Shown here: piece by piece, positions 51,776 through 60,007 of the stretch
Layout: every line of letters starts with the position of its first letter
How positions within the stretch are numbered: position 1 is the stretch's first letter
DNA from: Kribbella jiaozuonensis
GTDB taxonomy: Bacteria > Actinomycetota > Actinomycetes > Propionibacteriales > Kribbellaceae
Direction: 5' to 3'
Assembly: GCF_005233875.1 (NCBI RefSeq)
Contig: NZ_SZPZ01000002.1
Span: 1,364,001 to 1,428,000, forward strand
Length of the DNA: 64,000 bases
Program-made: the position numbers and the translations under genes
The notes under the pieces: generated by a model
The model's input: only the letters and a program-made list of their open reading frames with translations
The model's database searches: none
Told to the model about the DNA's origin: nothing

Positions 51776-53485
51776 TCACCTCCTTCCGGCGAGGTCGTGG
51801 TCGAGAGTGACGACCCGGTCGGCGATCGCCGCCAGGTCGCGATCGTGGGTGACCATCAGCACCGTGCGGCGCGACGGTCCGGTGGTCATGGCCCGGATGG
51901 CCTGGATCACGGTGCCGGCCGAGACCGGGTCGAGCGAGGCGGTGGGCTCGTCGAGCAGCACCATCGGCGCGGGCGAGACCGCGGCCCGGGCGAGCGCGAC
52001 CCGGCGGCGCTGACCGCCGGAGAGCCGTACGCCGCCTTCGCCGAGCGGAGTGTCGTAGCCGAACGGCAGCCGGTCGGCGAACTCGTCCACCAGCGCGGTC
52101 CGGCCGGCCGCGACGACGCCGGCCCGGGTCGCGTTCTGGTTGCCAAAGGCAATGTTTTCGGCGACCGTTGCGTCCAGCAACCACGGGTCCTGCGGGACGA
52201 ACGCGAACCGGTCGCGCAGGCTGCGCTGGTCGCAGTCGCGGAGATCCACGCCGTCGATCAGGATCCGCCCGGCGTCGACGTCGTACAGGCGGAGGAGCAG
52301 GTGGAGCGTGGTGCTCTTGCCGATTCCGCTCGGACCGAGCAGGCACGCGGTCTCGCCGGCGGTGATGTCGAGGTCGAAGTGGTCGAGGACGGGTCGCCCG
52401 GGTTCGTAGCCGAACGACACCTGCTCGAAGCGGACGCCGGAGCGCAGCCGCGGAGCCGGGCGGGCGTCGTACCGATCCTCGACAGCCTCGTCGCAGTCGA
52501 GGACCTCGCGGACCCGGACCGCGCTGGCGCCGGCCTTGGCGAGTACGACGGACAGCCGGGTCAGGCCGCGGACGGGGGAGTAGAGGTCGCGGAGGTACGC
52601 CAGTACGACGAGGAGCTCGCCGACGGACAGGGAACCGGTCAGGACGTGGCGGCCGCCGACGACCAGGACGAGGGCGGTACCGATCGCGAGGACGATATCG
52701 GCCATCGGGGTCCAGCGGGCGTCGACGTCGATGGCACGGAGCTCGACGTCGAGGACGGCGCGGTTGCGGGTGCCGAAGATCGCGGCGGCGCGGTCGATCC
52801 GGCCGAACGCCTGCACAGCGCGGACGTTGCGGAGCAGGTCGGTCGTTGCTCCGGCCAACCGTCCGGACTCGGTCCGGGCGGCGTGCTGCGCGGCGCGGAT
52901 CCTCCGGCGTTGGCGGACCGCGAGTACGGCGAGGACCGGGGCGACGGTGAGGCCGATGAGCGCGAGCTGCGGGTCGAAGGCAACGAGGAGGGCGAGTACG
53001 CCGGCCAGCATCACCGCATCGGGGAGGAAGGAGGTCGTCACCGCGACGACTGCGTCGAGCAGGCGGCCGACGTCGGTGGTTAGGCGCGATACAAGCTCAC
53101 CGCTCCGCATGCGGTCGTGCCAGCGGAGCGAGCGCGTCATCGTGCGCTGGAACATGTCCGCTCGAAGCGAGGCTCCGATGCGCTCCGCCGCACCTTCGAC
53201 CGTCCGCAGGCTAGCCATGTCGAGCAGCCCGACGACGGCCGACAGCAAGACGCTGGCGACAGCGGCAAGCACAAGCACCGCAACCGGGCTCGCCCAGATG
53301 CCCGAGCCCACGCCGGAGCCCGATGCGGTGGGCCGGAGGGCGTGGTCCACGGCCAGGGCGAGAGGCCACGGGCGGAGGAGAACCGCGCCGACTCGCAGGA
53401 CGACCAGGCCGGACGCGGCGGCGAGAGCGGGTAGCTCCGGTCGTGCGGCGGGCCCGGCGACTGCGAGCGACAGCGGAAGTTTCAT
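51776..53485 (-). CDS. ABC exporter, fused membrane and ATPase domains
   Basis: 569 residues from ATG 53485; a start further upstream would cover the operator. Six membrane helices (residues ~20-300, type I exporter layout) and an ATPase with Walker A LLGPSGIGKSTTLHLLL, Q loop FVPQDPWLLDATVAENI, signature RLSGGQRRRVALARA, Walker B MVLLDEPTASLD and H loop VTHDRDL. No peptidase C39 domain, so any leader removal would need another protease. It heads the operon with the RS peptide and kinase and is the natural candidate for peptide export. Confidence 0.9.
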   Translation of the reverse strand: MKLPLSLAVAGPAARPELPALAAASGLVVLRVGAVLLRPWPLALAVDHALRPTASGSGVGSGIWASPVAVLVLAAVASVLLSAVVGLLDMASLRTVEGAAERIGASLRADMFQRTMTRSLRWHDRMRSGELVSRLTTDVGRLLDAVVAVTTSFLPDAVMLAGVLALLVAFDPQLALIGLTVAPVLAVLAVRQRRRIRAAQHAARTESGRLAGATTDLLRNVRAVQAFGRIDRAAAIFGTRNRAVLDVELRAIDVDARWTPMADIVLAIGTALVLVVGGRHVLTGSLSVGELLVVLAYLRDLYSPVRGLTRLSVVLAKAGASAVRVREVLDCDEAVEDRYDARPAPRLRSGVRFEQVSFGYEPGRPVLDHFDLDITAGETACLLGPSGIGKSTTLHLLLRLYDVDAGRILIDGVDLRDCDQRSLRDRFAFVPQDPWLLDATVAENIAFGNQNATRAGVVAAGRTALVDEFADRLPFGYDTPLGEGGVRLSGGQRRRVALARAAVSPAPMVLLDEPTASLDPVSAGTVIQAIRAMTTGPSRRTVLMVTHDRDLAAIADRVVTLDHDLAGRR

Positions 53486-53531
53486 GACGACAACGCTCGC
53501 CGTCGGCTGGTCGGCTTCGGTAGTGCACCTT

Positions 53532-53543
53532 GGTACTAGGACC
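53532..53543. promoter_or_regulatory. Operator-like dyad GGTACTAGGACC before the exporter operon
   Basis: One mismatch from the palindrome GGTACTAGTACC found at 55530. The flank extends the likeness: TTGGTACTAGGACC here against TTGGTACTAGTACC on the other strand there. It lies in the 105-base gap between exporter and sensor kinase genes, so could control both. Confidence 0.6.
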
Positions 53544-53590
53544 GTTGTCGGGCTGCCTTCCGGCGGTTGGCGCACCATACGATCCCAGGC

Positions 53591-54910
53591 ATGGGCAGAC
53601 TCCGACGCGCGGACCGCGGGCCAATCTCAACGGTTGGCCTGCTGGTGCGCTTCACAGCAGCCGGGTTGATCGTGCTGCTTTCGCTGGCTGCGCTGATCGC
53701 GTTCGTCGCGCGGCAGGCCGGCATCGAGCAGGCGACCGAATCCGCGCGGCAGGTGACCTACGTAACCGCCCGCGGCGTGGTCGAGCCGCGCCTGGACGCA
53801 GCCGTCATCGCCGGCCAGCCCGCAGCGCTCACAGCATTCGACCAAGCGATGCGCAAATACGTCCTGCAAGGCTCGCTCGTCCGCGTGAAGCTGTGGAACG
53901 CCGACGGCCGCATCGTGTACTCCGACGAGCCGCGCCTGATCGGTCAGCAGTTCCCGCTCGGACCCGAGGAGCAGGAAGCACTCCAGCGCCAAGGCAGCAG
54001 CGCCTCCGAGGTCAGCGACCTGAGCCGCCCCGAGAACAAGTTCGAGATCCCGTACAAGAAGCTGCTCGAGGTGTACGTCGGCGTCCGCGGCACGAACGGC
54101 GAACCGATGCTGTTCGAGGCGTACTTCGAGTACCAGGCCGTCACCGAAGCGGGACAGGCCGCCTGGCGCCGATTCGCGCCACCGTCGCTCGGCGCGTTGC
54201 TCGTGCTGGAGCTGGTGCAGATCCCGTTCGCCTGGTCGCTGGCTCGACGGGTGCAACGGCAGCAGCGGGATCGCGAGCGGTTGCTGCAGCATGCGGTGGA
54301 CGCGTCGGACGCCGAGCGTCGGCGGATCGCGGGGGAGTTGCACGACGGGGTCGTACAGGAGTTGACCGGGTTGAACTACGCGCTGGACGCGATGCGGCTC
54401 GGGCATCCGACGGAAGGCCAGCGGGCGGAGTTGATCGCGGACAGCGCGAGCAGGCTGCGGGGGAGTATCGGGTCGCTGCGGTCGTTGCTGGTCGACATCT
54501 ACCCGCCGAACCTTGCCGAAGAGGGCCTGACGTCGGCATTGGCCGAGTTGGCGGCCGGGCTGGAGCGCGCGGGGATCGAAGTACGGCTGGAGACCGATGG
54601 TGCGGAGGAGTTGCCGCCGGCGGTCGCGGCGTTGTTGTTCCGTACGGCGCAGGAGGTCGTGCGGAACGTCGCCGCGCACAGCGGAGCCAGCGAGGTACTC
54701 ATCAAGGCCGGCCGTAGTGACGGGCATGGCGTGCTGATCGTGGACGATGACGGGCGTGGATTCGACGAGTCGCGGCTCGGGGAGCGCAGCAGCAACGGGC
54801 ACCTCGGGCTACGCTCGATCGGCGACCTGCTCGCGGAGTCGGGTGGCACGCTGACGGTCCGGGCCGCGCCCGGTCAGGGGACACGGGTGGAAGCCGAGGT
54901 ACCGATGTGA
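53591..54910 (+). CDS. NarL-type sensor histidine kinase
   Basis: 439 residues from ATG 53591. Helix one (VGLLVRFTAAGLIVLLSLAALIAFV), an extracytoplasmic sensor domain of ~150 residues (dCache/single-Cache-like, with VRVKLWNADGRIVYSDEPRLIG), helix two (SLGALLVLELVQIPFAWSLA), then HisKA_3 with the phospho-His in ERRRIAGELHDGVVQELTG and HATPase_c (AQEVVRNVAAHSGAS, DDDGRGFDE, GHLGLRSIGDLL). The sensor domain suggests detection of a small molecule or cell-envelope signal. Stop overlaps the regulator start. Confidence 0.92.
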   Translation: MGRLRRADRGPISTVGLLVRFTAAGLIVLLSLAALIAFVARQAGIEQATESARQVTYVTARGVVEPRLDAAVIAGQPAALTAFDQAMRKYVLQGSLVRVKLWNADGRIVYSDEPRLIGQQFPLGPEEQEALQRQGSSASEVSDLSRPENKFEIPYKKLLEVYVGVRGTNGEPMLFEAYFEYQAVTEAGQAAWRRFAPPSLGALLVLELVQIPFAWSLARRVQRQQRDRERLLQHAVDASDAERRRIAGELHDGVVQELTGLNYALDAMRLGHPTEGQRAELIADSASRLRGSIGSLRSLLVDIYPPNLAEEGLTSALAELAAGLERAGIEVRLETDGAEELPPAVAALLFRTAQEVVRNVAAHSGASEVLIKAGRSDGHGVLIVDDDGRGFDESRLGERSSNGHLGLRSIGDLLAESGGTLTVRAAPGQGTRVEAEVPM

Positions 54911-55530
54911 TCCGGGTGTTGATTGCGGACGATCATGCGATCGTCCGCACCGGGCTGTCCCAGCTGCTCGGTACTGCGGATGACATCGAGCTCGTCGGCG
55001 CTGCGGGCGACGGGGCCGAGGCGGCGACGATGGCGGCGGAGTTGCGGCCGGACGTCGTACTGATGGATCTGTCGATGCCGGGCACCGACGGGATCTCGGC
55101 GACGGAGCGGATCGTGGCGGCGTCGCCGGAGGTGCATGTGCTGGTGCTGACGTCGTTCAGCGATCAGGCGCGCATTCTGGACGCGCTGCAGGCCGGCGCT
55201 GAGGGGTATCTGCTGAAGCACAGCGAGCCTGAGGTGATCCTGGCGGGTATCCGGGAGATCGTGTCGGGTGGTTCGCCGCTGGATCCGAAGGCGGCGCGGG
55301 TATTGCTGACGAACCGGCGGTCGCCGGGTCCTGAGACCAAGCTGACCGACCGCGAGCAGGAGGTGCTCGACATGGTCGGCGCCGGCCTCCCGAACAAGAC
55401 GATCGCCCGACGCCTGGGGATCAGCGAGCGCACGGTCAAGGCGCACCTCACCAACGTCTACCAGCGTCTGGGCGTCACCGACCGCACCCAAGCGGCCCTC
55501 TGGGCCCAGCGCCAACAGCGCGACAACTAG
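54907..55530 (+). CDS. NarL/LuxR-family response regulator
   Basis: 207 residues, GTG overlapping the kinase stop. Receiver domain RVLIADDHAIVRTGLSQLL with phosphorylated Asp in VVLMDLSMPGTDG and Lys in GYLLKHSEPE; LuxR helix-turn-helix LTDREQEVLDMVGAGLPNKTIARRLGISERTVKAHLTNVYQRL. Binding sites for the family are short inverted repeats, and one (GGTACTAGTACC) begins at the last base of this gene. Confidence 0.93.
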   Translation: MIRVLIADDHAIVRTGLSQLLGTADDIELVGAAGDGAEAATMAAELRPDVVLMDLSMPGTDGISATERIVAASPEVHVLVLTSFSDQARILDALQAGAEGYLLKHSEPEVILAGIREIVSGGSPLDPKAARVLLTNRRSPGPETKLTDREQEVLDMVGAGLPNKTIARRLGISERTVKAHLTNVYQRLGVTDRTQAALWAQRQQRDN

Positions 55531-55541
55531 GTACTAGTACC
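55530..55541. promoter_or_regulatory. Perfect palindrome GGTACTAGTACC upstream of the Thr/Ser-rich membrane protein gene
   Basis: Twelve bases, fully self-complementary, 44 bases before ATG 55586. A one-mismatch copy precedes the exporter/RS-peptide operon. Both flank the NarL-type two-component genes, which makes that regulator the likely binder. Confidence 0.65.
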
Positions 55542-55585
55542 AACGTCCGATACCCCCGGCCCGCCTGCGGCGACACGATAGAGCC

Positions 55586-56131
55586 ATGGACGACCAGGCG
55601 CGCGACGCGCAGACCACGGGTGGGGCTAGCGCCGATCACGTGGGCGACGTACGGCGGCGGCCTGTTGTGCTGCACACGGGACGTGCTGACGACGCGGCGC
55701 CGCGGCGGTCTGCTCGGTATCTCGCGTGGGCGGGTAGCGGGGTGCTCGGGCTGGTGGCTGCCGCAGGGTTGGTAGCTGGCGGTACTGCGGTGTGGTCGGC
55801 TTTCGACCCGGGGACGCCGGGGCGGTCGCCGGCTCCGTTGTGGTTTCCGCCGCCGGAGACGATCACGCCGCAGAGCGAGCGGATCACGCCGACGCCGACT
55901 GTGGACGACCACGGGGGCGACCGCACTCGTACGCCGACATCGAGCAGCACGACCGAGCCCGGGGACGACAAGGGCGGGACTCGCAGGACCACCGGGAACA
56001 CCACGACCGGGAAGACCACGACCGGGAGGACCACCTCGGGGAAGTCGAGCACCGTGAAGCCGTCCTCCGGCAAGCAGGGCTCGGGTGGCTCCGGGAAGTC
56101 GGGTTCAGACGACGGGCTCAACCACAACTGA
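55586..56131 (+). CDS. Single-pass membrane protein with Thr/Ser/Lys/Gly-rich outer tail
   Basis: 181 residues. Cytosolic N-terminus of about 45 residues, one helix (YLAWAGSGVLGLVAAAGLVAGGTAVW), and a low-complexity C-terminal tail with repeated TTTGK/TTSGK units (GNTTTGKTTTGRTTSGKSS) ending SGKSGSDDGLNHN. No family is recognised. The tail could be glycosylated or phosphorylated, or span the wall. It lies 55 bases after the regulator gene and behind the palindromic site, so it is probably part of the same regulon as the RS-peptide operon. Confidence 0.7.
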   Translation: MDDQARDAQTTGGASADHVGDVRRRPVVLHTGRADDAAPRRSARYLAWAGSGVLGLVAAAGLVAGGTAVWSAFDPGTPGRSPAPLWFPPPETITPQSERITPTPTVDDHGGDRTRTPTSSSTTEPGDDKGGTRRTTGNTTTGKTTTGRTTSGKSSTVKPSSGKQGSGGSGKSGSDDGLNHN

Positions 56132-56746
56132 CCGGGCTCGACCGAGGATGTGTGGTCGCGCCGGATTCGGCTGATCGGCCGGGAAGTCGAACCGCTCGAG
56201 CTCCTCGATCACGAACCCCGCGGCCTCGATCGCAGCCGCGGTATCGCGATGCACATGACACCCACCAGCGAACAGCGACCAGACAGTCGCATCCGCGATC
56301 TTCTGCACCGTCTCCAACCGCCCGCCGTCCGCGGCGACATGCTCGTAGAACCTGAGCTCCCCACCCGGCTTCAGCACCCGCGCCGCCTCAGCGAGCGCCA
56401 CCTGCTGATCCGGCACCGAACACAGCACGAGCGACACCACAAGCACGTCAGCTGACGCATCAGCAGCCGGCAACCGATCCGCCGTACCCTCGACAACCTC
56501 AACCGGCACAGAGGCTGTCGCAGCTGACCTAGAAGCCTGAGCGCGCAGATAAGGCTCCGGCTCAACCGCGAGAACGCTCACGACCTCAGCCGGATAATGC
56601 GCGAAGTTGCCGCCATCGCCCGCGCCGATCTCGATCACCCGGCCGGCCGCCCCGGCCAGCAGCCGCCGCCGGTGCTCGGCCGCGCCTTCGCGGTCCATCG
56701 CAGGGCGGACTCGCGCGTACATCCGGGCAAAGATCGGCCGCTTCAT
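56105..56746 (-). CDS. Class I SAM-dependent methyltransferase
   Basis: 213 residues from ATG 56746. N-terminal FARMYARVRPAMDREGAAEHRRRLL, SAM motif RVIEIGAGDGGNFAHYP, acidic VEPEPYLRAQA, then VVSLVLCSVPDQQVALAEAARVLKPGGELRFYEHV. This is the methyltransferase-11 type related to METTL7/phospholipid methyltransferases; substrate unknown. Overlaps the end of the convergent membrane-protein gene by 27 bases. Confidence 0.85.
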   Translation of the reverse strand: MKRPIFARMYARVRPAMDREGAAEHRRRLLAGAAGRVIEIGAGDGGNFAHYPAEVVSVLAVEPEPYLRAQASRSAATASVPVEVVEGTADRLPAADASADVLVVSLVLCSVPDQQVALAEAARVLKPGGELRFYEHVAADGGRLETVQKIADATVWSLFAGGCHVHRDTAAAIEAAGFVIEELERFDFPADQPNPARPHILGRARSVVVEPVV

Positions 56747-56764
56747 GGGCACACGATGTCAGAG

Positions 56765-56792
56765 TGTCGGATTGAGCATGACCCGGATCGTC
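56765..56792 (+). promoter_or_regulatory. Candidate ECF42 promoter before the DGPF gene
   Basis: TGTCGG, 18 bases, CGTC, ending 33 bases before GTG 56826. The remembered ECF42 pattern is TGTCGA and a CGTC-like -10. Match is good but short, so the call is tentative. Confidence 0.4.
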
Positions 56793-56825
56793 ATCAGGCT
56801 GAAGCTATCTACTGGAGGTGTACGG

Positions 56826-57173
56826 GTGAAGTACGTGCTGATGTTCATCGAGACCGAGGACTACCTCAAGGAGCTCGACGCGATGACGCCGGGCGAGCGC
56901 GAGCAGGCGTACCAGCGGGTGTACCAGTGGTTCGACGACCACCGCGACAAGATCAGCGACCGCGGAAATAAGCTGCAGGGGGCAGAGACCGCGACCACGG
57001 TCCGTCTGGACGGCGGGGTGGCGATGACCACCGATGGGCCGTTCATCGAGGGCAAAGAGGTCGTGTCGGGGTTCACCGAGATCGACGTCGCGGACCTGGA
57101 CGAGGCGCTGCGGATGGTCAGGACGTGGCCGGCCTGCCCCGTCGTCGAGATCCGTCCGGTCGCCGAAATGTGA
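56826..57173 (+). CDS. YCII/DGPF-domain protein
   Basis: 115 residues from GTG 56826, after GGAGGTGTACGG. MKYVLMFIETEDY... and the family motif MTTDGPFIEGKEVVSGF (D-G-P-F) followed by EIRPVAEM. Ferredoxin-like fold related to YCII. DGPF proteins are regular partners of ECF42 sigma factors; the reaction or ligand is unknown. Its stop overlaps the sigma gene's GTG. Confidence 0.92.
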   Translation: MKYVLMFIETEDYLKELDAMTPGEREQAYQRVYQWFDDHRDKISDRGNKLQGAETATTVRLDGGVAMTTDGPFIEGKEVVSGFTEIDVADLDEALRMVRTWPACPVVEIRPVAEM

Positions 57174-58372
57174 ACGCAGATGTGAGTACCGAGGACGAGC
57201 TGGCCCGCGTGGTGCGTGACCACGCGGGCCGGCTGGCCGGATCGTTGGTGTCGCTGCTCGGGGACTTCTCCGCGGCCGAGGACCTGGTCCAGGACGCGGT
57301 CGAGATCGCGCTCCGGCGCTGGCCGGTCGAGGGCATCCCGGATCGGCCGGACGCCTGGCTGTTCACGGTCGCCAAGCGGCGCGGTCTCGACGTACTGCGT
57401 CGTCAGCAGAACTACCGCGCCAAGCTGGCCGAGCTCCAGCACCAGGACGAGCAACCAGCTGCGTCGGATGATCGACTGCGGCTGATCTTCACCTGCTGCC
57501 ACCCGGCCCTCGCGCGCGAGGCGCAGGTTGCCCTCACGCTGCGGGTCGTGTGCGGCCTGACGACCGCACAGATCGCGGCGGCGTTGCTGGCCAAGGAGAC
57601 CGCCGTCGCGCAACGCATTACGCGGGCGAAGCGCAAGATCACCGACGCCGGCATCCCGTACCGGATCCCGCGCGACGACGAGCTGCCCGAGCGCCTCACC
57701 GAAGTACTGACCGTCATCTACCTGCTCTTCAACGAGGGCTACCTCTCGAGTACGGCGGAGCGCGCGCACTCCCGCGACCTGGTCGACGACGCCGAATGGC
57801 TGACCGCGCTACTCCACGGGCTCCTGCCCAACGAACCCGAGGCCGCCGGTCTGCTCGCTCTGATCCGCCTGCACCGAGCCCGTACGGCGGCCCGCTTCAC
57901 ACCCGCCGGCGAACTCGTCCTGCTCGAGGACCAGGACCGTACGCTCTGGGACCAAACCGCCATCGCCGAGGCGACAGCCCTCCTCACAAGGACGGCCCAC
58001 CGTCACCACGCGCCCGGCCCGTATCAGTTGCAGGCCGCCATCGCCGCCTGCCACAGCGAGGCGCCGACCTGGGCCGAGACCGACTGGCGGCAGATCCTCG
58101 TCCTGTACGACATGCTGCTCACTCTGCAGCCGAGTCCCGTGACCTGCCTGCACCGCTCGGTCGCGCTCTCCTTCGTAGAGGGTCCGGCGGTCGCTCTCGC
58201 GGAAGTCGACCGGCTCGCACTCGACACGTATCCGTTGTTCCACGCGACCCGCGCGCAGTTCCTCCGCGACCTCGGCCGCGACGCCGAAGCACACGTCGCC
58301 GACGAGCGTGCCGCGGAGCTGACCGCCAATCCGGCGCAACTCGACCTGTTGCGCGAGCGCCTGGCCCGCTGA
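57170..58372 (+). CDS. ECF42-group RNA polymerase sigma factor
   Basis: 400 residues from GTG 57170. Sigma region 2 (GRLAGSLVSLLGDFSAAEDLVQDAVEIALRRWP) and region 4 (QVALTLRVVCGLTTAQIAAALLAKETAVAQRITRAKRKI). The long C-terminal extension of about 200 helical TPR-like residues (LTEVLTVIYLLFNEGYLSS...) is the mark of ECF42 and is needed for activity in studied members. No anti-sigma factor gene is present, as usual. Co-transcribed with the DGPF gene. Confidence 0.94.
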   Translation: MNADVSTEDELARVVRDHAGRLAGSLVSLLGDFSAAEDLVQDAVEIALRRWPVEGIPDRPDAWLFTVAKRRGLDVLRRQQNYRAKLAELQHQDEQPAASDDRLRLIFTCCHPALAREAQVALTLRVVCGLTTAQIAAALLAKETAVAQRITRAKRKITDAGIPYRIPRDDELPERLTEVLTVIYLLFNEGYLSSTAERAHSRDLVDDAEWLTALLHGLLPNEPEAAGLLALIRLHRARTAARFTPAGELVLLEDQDRTLWDQTAIAEATALLTRTAHRHHAPGPYQLQAAIAACHSEAPTWAETDWRQILVLYDMLLTLQPSPVTCLHRSVALSFVEGPAVALAEVDRLALDTYPLFHATRAQFLRDLGRDAEAHVADERAAELTANPAQLDLLRERLAR

Positions 58373-58389
58373 ACCAGCATCCTTGCTCC

Positions 58390-59553
58390 ATGGGAGCTCA
58401 GGGGCGGGGCGAACGGTTGTGGTTTCTCGACTGGTTGCGGGTGCTGGCGGTTCTCGGGGTGTTCGTGTTTCACACCCTGCGGCCGTTCGACGACGGCGAC
58501 TGGCACGTGAAGAACGCGGAGACCAGCGAGGGGATCTCGATCGCGATCGCCTTCCTCGGTCTGTGGGGGCTGGCGTTCTTCTTCATGATCTCCGGATCGG
58601 CTGCCTGGCTGGCGTTACGGTGGCGGACCGCGGTGCAGTTCCTGAAGGAGCGGTCGCTCCGCTTGCTCGTACCGTTCGTGGTCGCGTACGTGCTGCTCTC
58701 ACCGTTGCAGTACTTCATCGAGGAGCGCCACAAGGGCCGATCGACGCAGTCGTTCTGGACATTCTTCAGTGATCTCGCCGGAGATGCACCGCTATGGTTG
58801 CGCGACACCTACCACCTCTGGTTCCTCGTCTATCTCATCCAGTTCGCCGTCCTCGGGCTGCCGTTGTTCGTCCTGCTGCGCGGCCGGACGGACTGGATCG
58901 CGCGTCGATGTCAGCGGCGCGGTTCGATCCTGCTCCTCGCCGTACCGCTGGTGCCGGTGCATCTGCTGCTGCTCGCCGCGCCGGGGCCGGAGCACGGGTG
59001 GGGCGAGTTCGTGTTCTTCTTCGACTTCTTCGTCGTCGGGTATCTGGTGATGTCGGACGAGCGGCTGATGGCAGCGGTACGACGGGACGCCGCACCCGGG
59101 CTGATCCTCGGCCTGGGCGCCTTCCTGATCGGCGTCTTCACCGGGATCATCGACTTCCTCGACGGGTGGTGGCCGGACCCCGGGTACTCGTGGCAGTACC
59201 TGTGGTACTCACCACTGATCACGTTCGCCGTCTGGGGCTGGCTGGTCGCCGTCCTCGGTTTCGGCATGCGCGCGGCCGCCTTCCAGCGCGCAGTCCCGAC
59301 CCCGCTCGCCCGCGCCGCGATGCCGTACTTCATCGTCCACCAGCCGGTCATCCTCGCGATCGCGTTCTTCGTCGTGCAGTGGGACGCCGCGATCTGGACG
59401 AAGTACGCCGTACTCCTACCGTCCGCCTTCGTCGTCTCCGCCGCACTGGCCCTGCTCGTCTCGTCCCTGCCCGGAGTCCCGGTCCTGTTCGGCGTCAAGC
59501 GTGTCGAATCCACGGCCGCGCCGATCGTCAACAGGTCGGAAGCATCCGACTGA
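58390..59553 (+). CDS. Acyltransferase-3 family membrane protein
   Basis: 387 residues from ATG 58390. Ten to eleven membrane helices. N-terminal ERLWFLDWLRVLAVLGVFVFHTLRPFDDGDW gives the family D-x-x-R and H; later MPYFIVHQPVILAIAFFVV. Acyltransferase-3 proteins O-acylate sugars, antibiotics or wall polymers. This branch (with RDTYHLWFLVYL) is often annotated as glucans biosynthesis/acyltransferase. Follows the sigma factor by 17 bases and may be in its operon. Confidence 0.88.
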   Translation: MGAQGRGERLWFLDWLRVLAVLGVFVFHTLRPFDDGDWHVKNAETSEGISIAIAFLGLWGLAFFFMISGSAAWLALRWRTAVQFLKERSLRLLVPFVVAYVLLSPLQYFIEERHKGRSTQSFWTFFSDLAGDAPLWLRDTYHLWFLVYLIQFAVLGLPLFVLLRGRTDWIARRCQRRGSILLLAVPLVPVHLLLLAAPGPEHGWGEFVFFFDFFVVGYLVMSDERLMAAVRRDAAPGLILGLGAFLIGVFTGIIDFLDGWWPDPGYSWQYLWYSPLITFAVWGWLVAVLGFGMRAAAFQRAVPTPLARAAMPYFIVHQPVILAIAFFVVQWDAAIWTKYAVLLPSAFVVSAALALLVSSLPGVPVLFGVKRVESTAAPIVNRSEASD

Positions 59554-59569
59554 CTAGGAGACTGGGGCA

Positions 59570-60007
59570 ATGGGAACGATCGTCACGAAGATCGAGGTCG
59601 AGCGGAAACCGGACGAGGTGTTCGCCTACGTCACCGATCCGAACCACTTCACCGAGTGGCAGGCCAACGTCACCGGCGGACACCTCGAAGGCGGGGAACC
59701 GGTCGTCGGCGCGAAGTGCCTGACGCGGCGCAAGATCGGCGGCCGGGAGCGGGACGTGACGTCGCGGCTGACCGAGTTCGACCCGCCGCGGGCGTGGGCG
59801 GTGCACGGTGACGAGGGACCGATCCGTTCCACGGTCAGGGTGTCGGTCGAGCCGATCGCCGGCCGCGACGCCAGCACGGTGACGATCGACCTCGACTTCC
59901 AGGGTCACGGCATCGGCAAGCTGATCGTGCCGCTGATGGTGATTCCGCAGTCGCGCAAGGAGATGGTGCAGAACATGGCCCGGTTGAAGACCAACCTGGA
60001 GCGCTAG
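59570..60007 (+). CDS. SRPBCC/polyketide-cyclase-fold protein
   Basis: 145 residues; ATG 59570 after AGGAGACTGGGGCA. Starts TKIEVERKPDEVFAYVTDPNHFTEWQANV, the START/SRPBCC opening, and ends with the long C-terminal helix SRKEMVQNMARLKTNLE. A hydrophobic-ligand cavity protein of unknown ligand. Its stop overlaps the convergent lexA-like gene by four bases. Confidence 0.88.
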   Translation: MGTIVTKIEVERKPDEVFAYVTDPNHFTEWQANVTGGHLEGGEPVVGAKCLTRRKIGGRERDVTSRLTEFDPPRAWAVHGDEGPIRSTVRVSVEPIAGRDASTVTIDLDFQGHGIGKLIVPLMVIPQSRKEMVQNMARLKTNLER

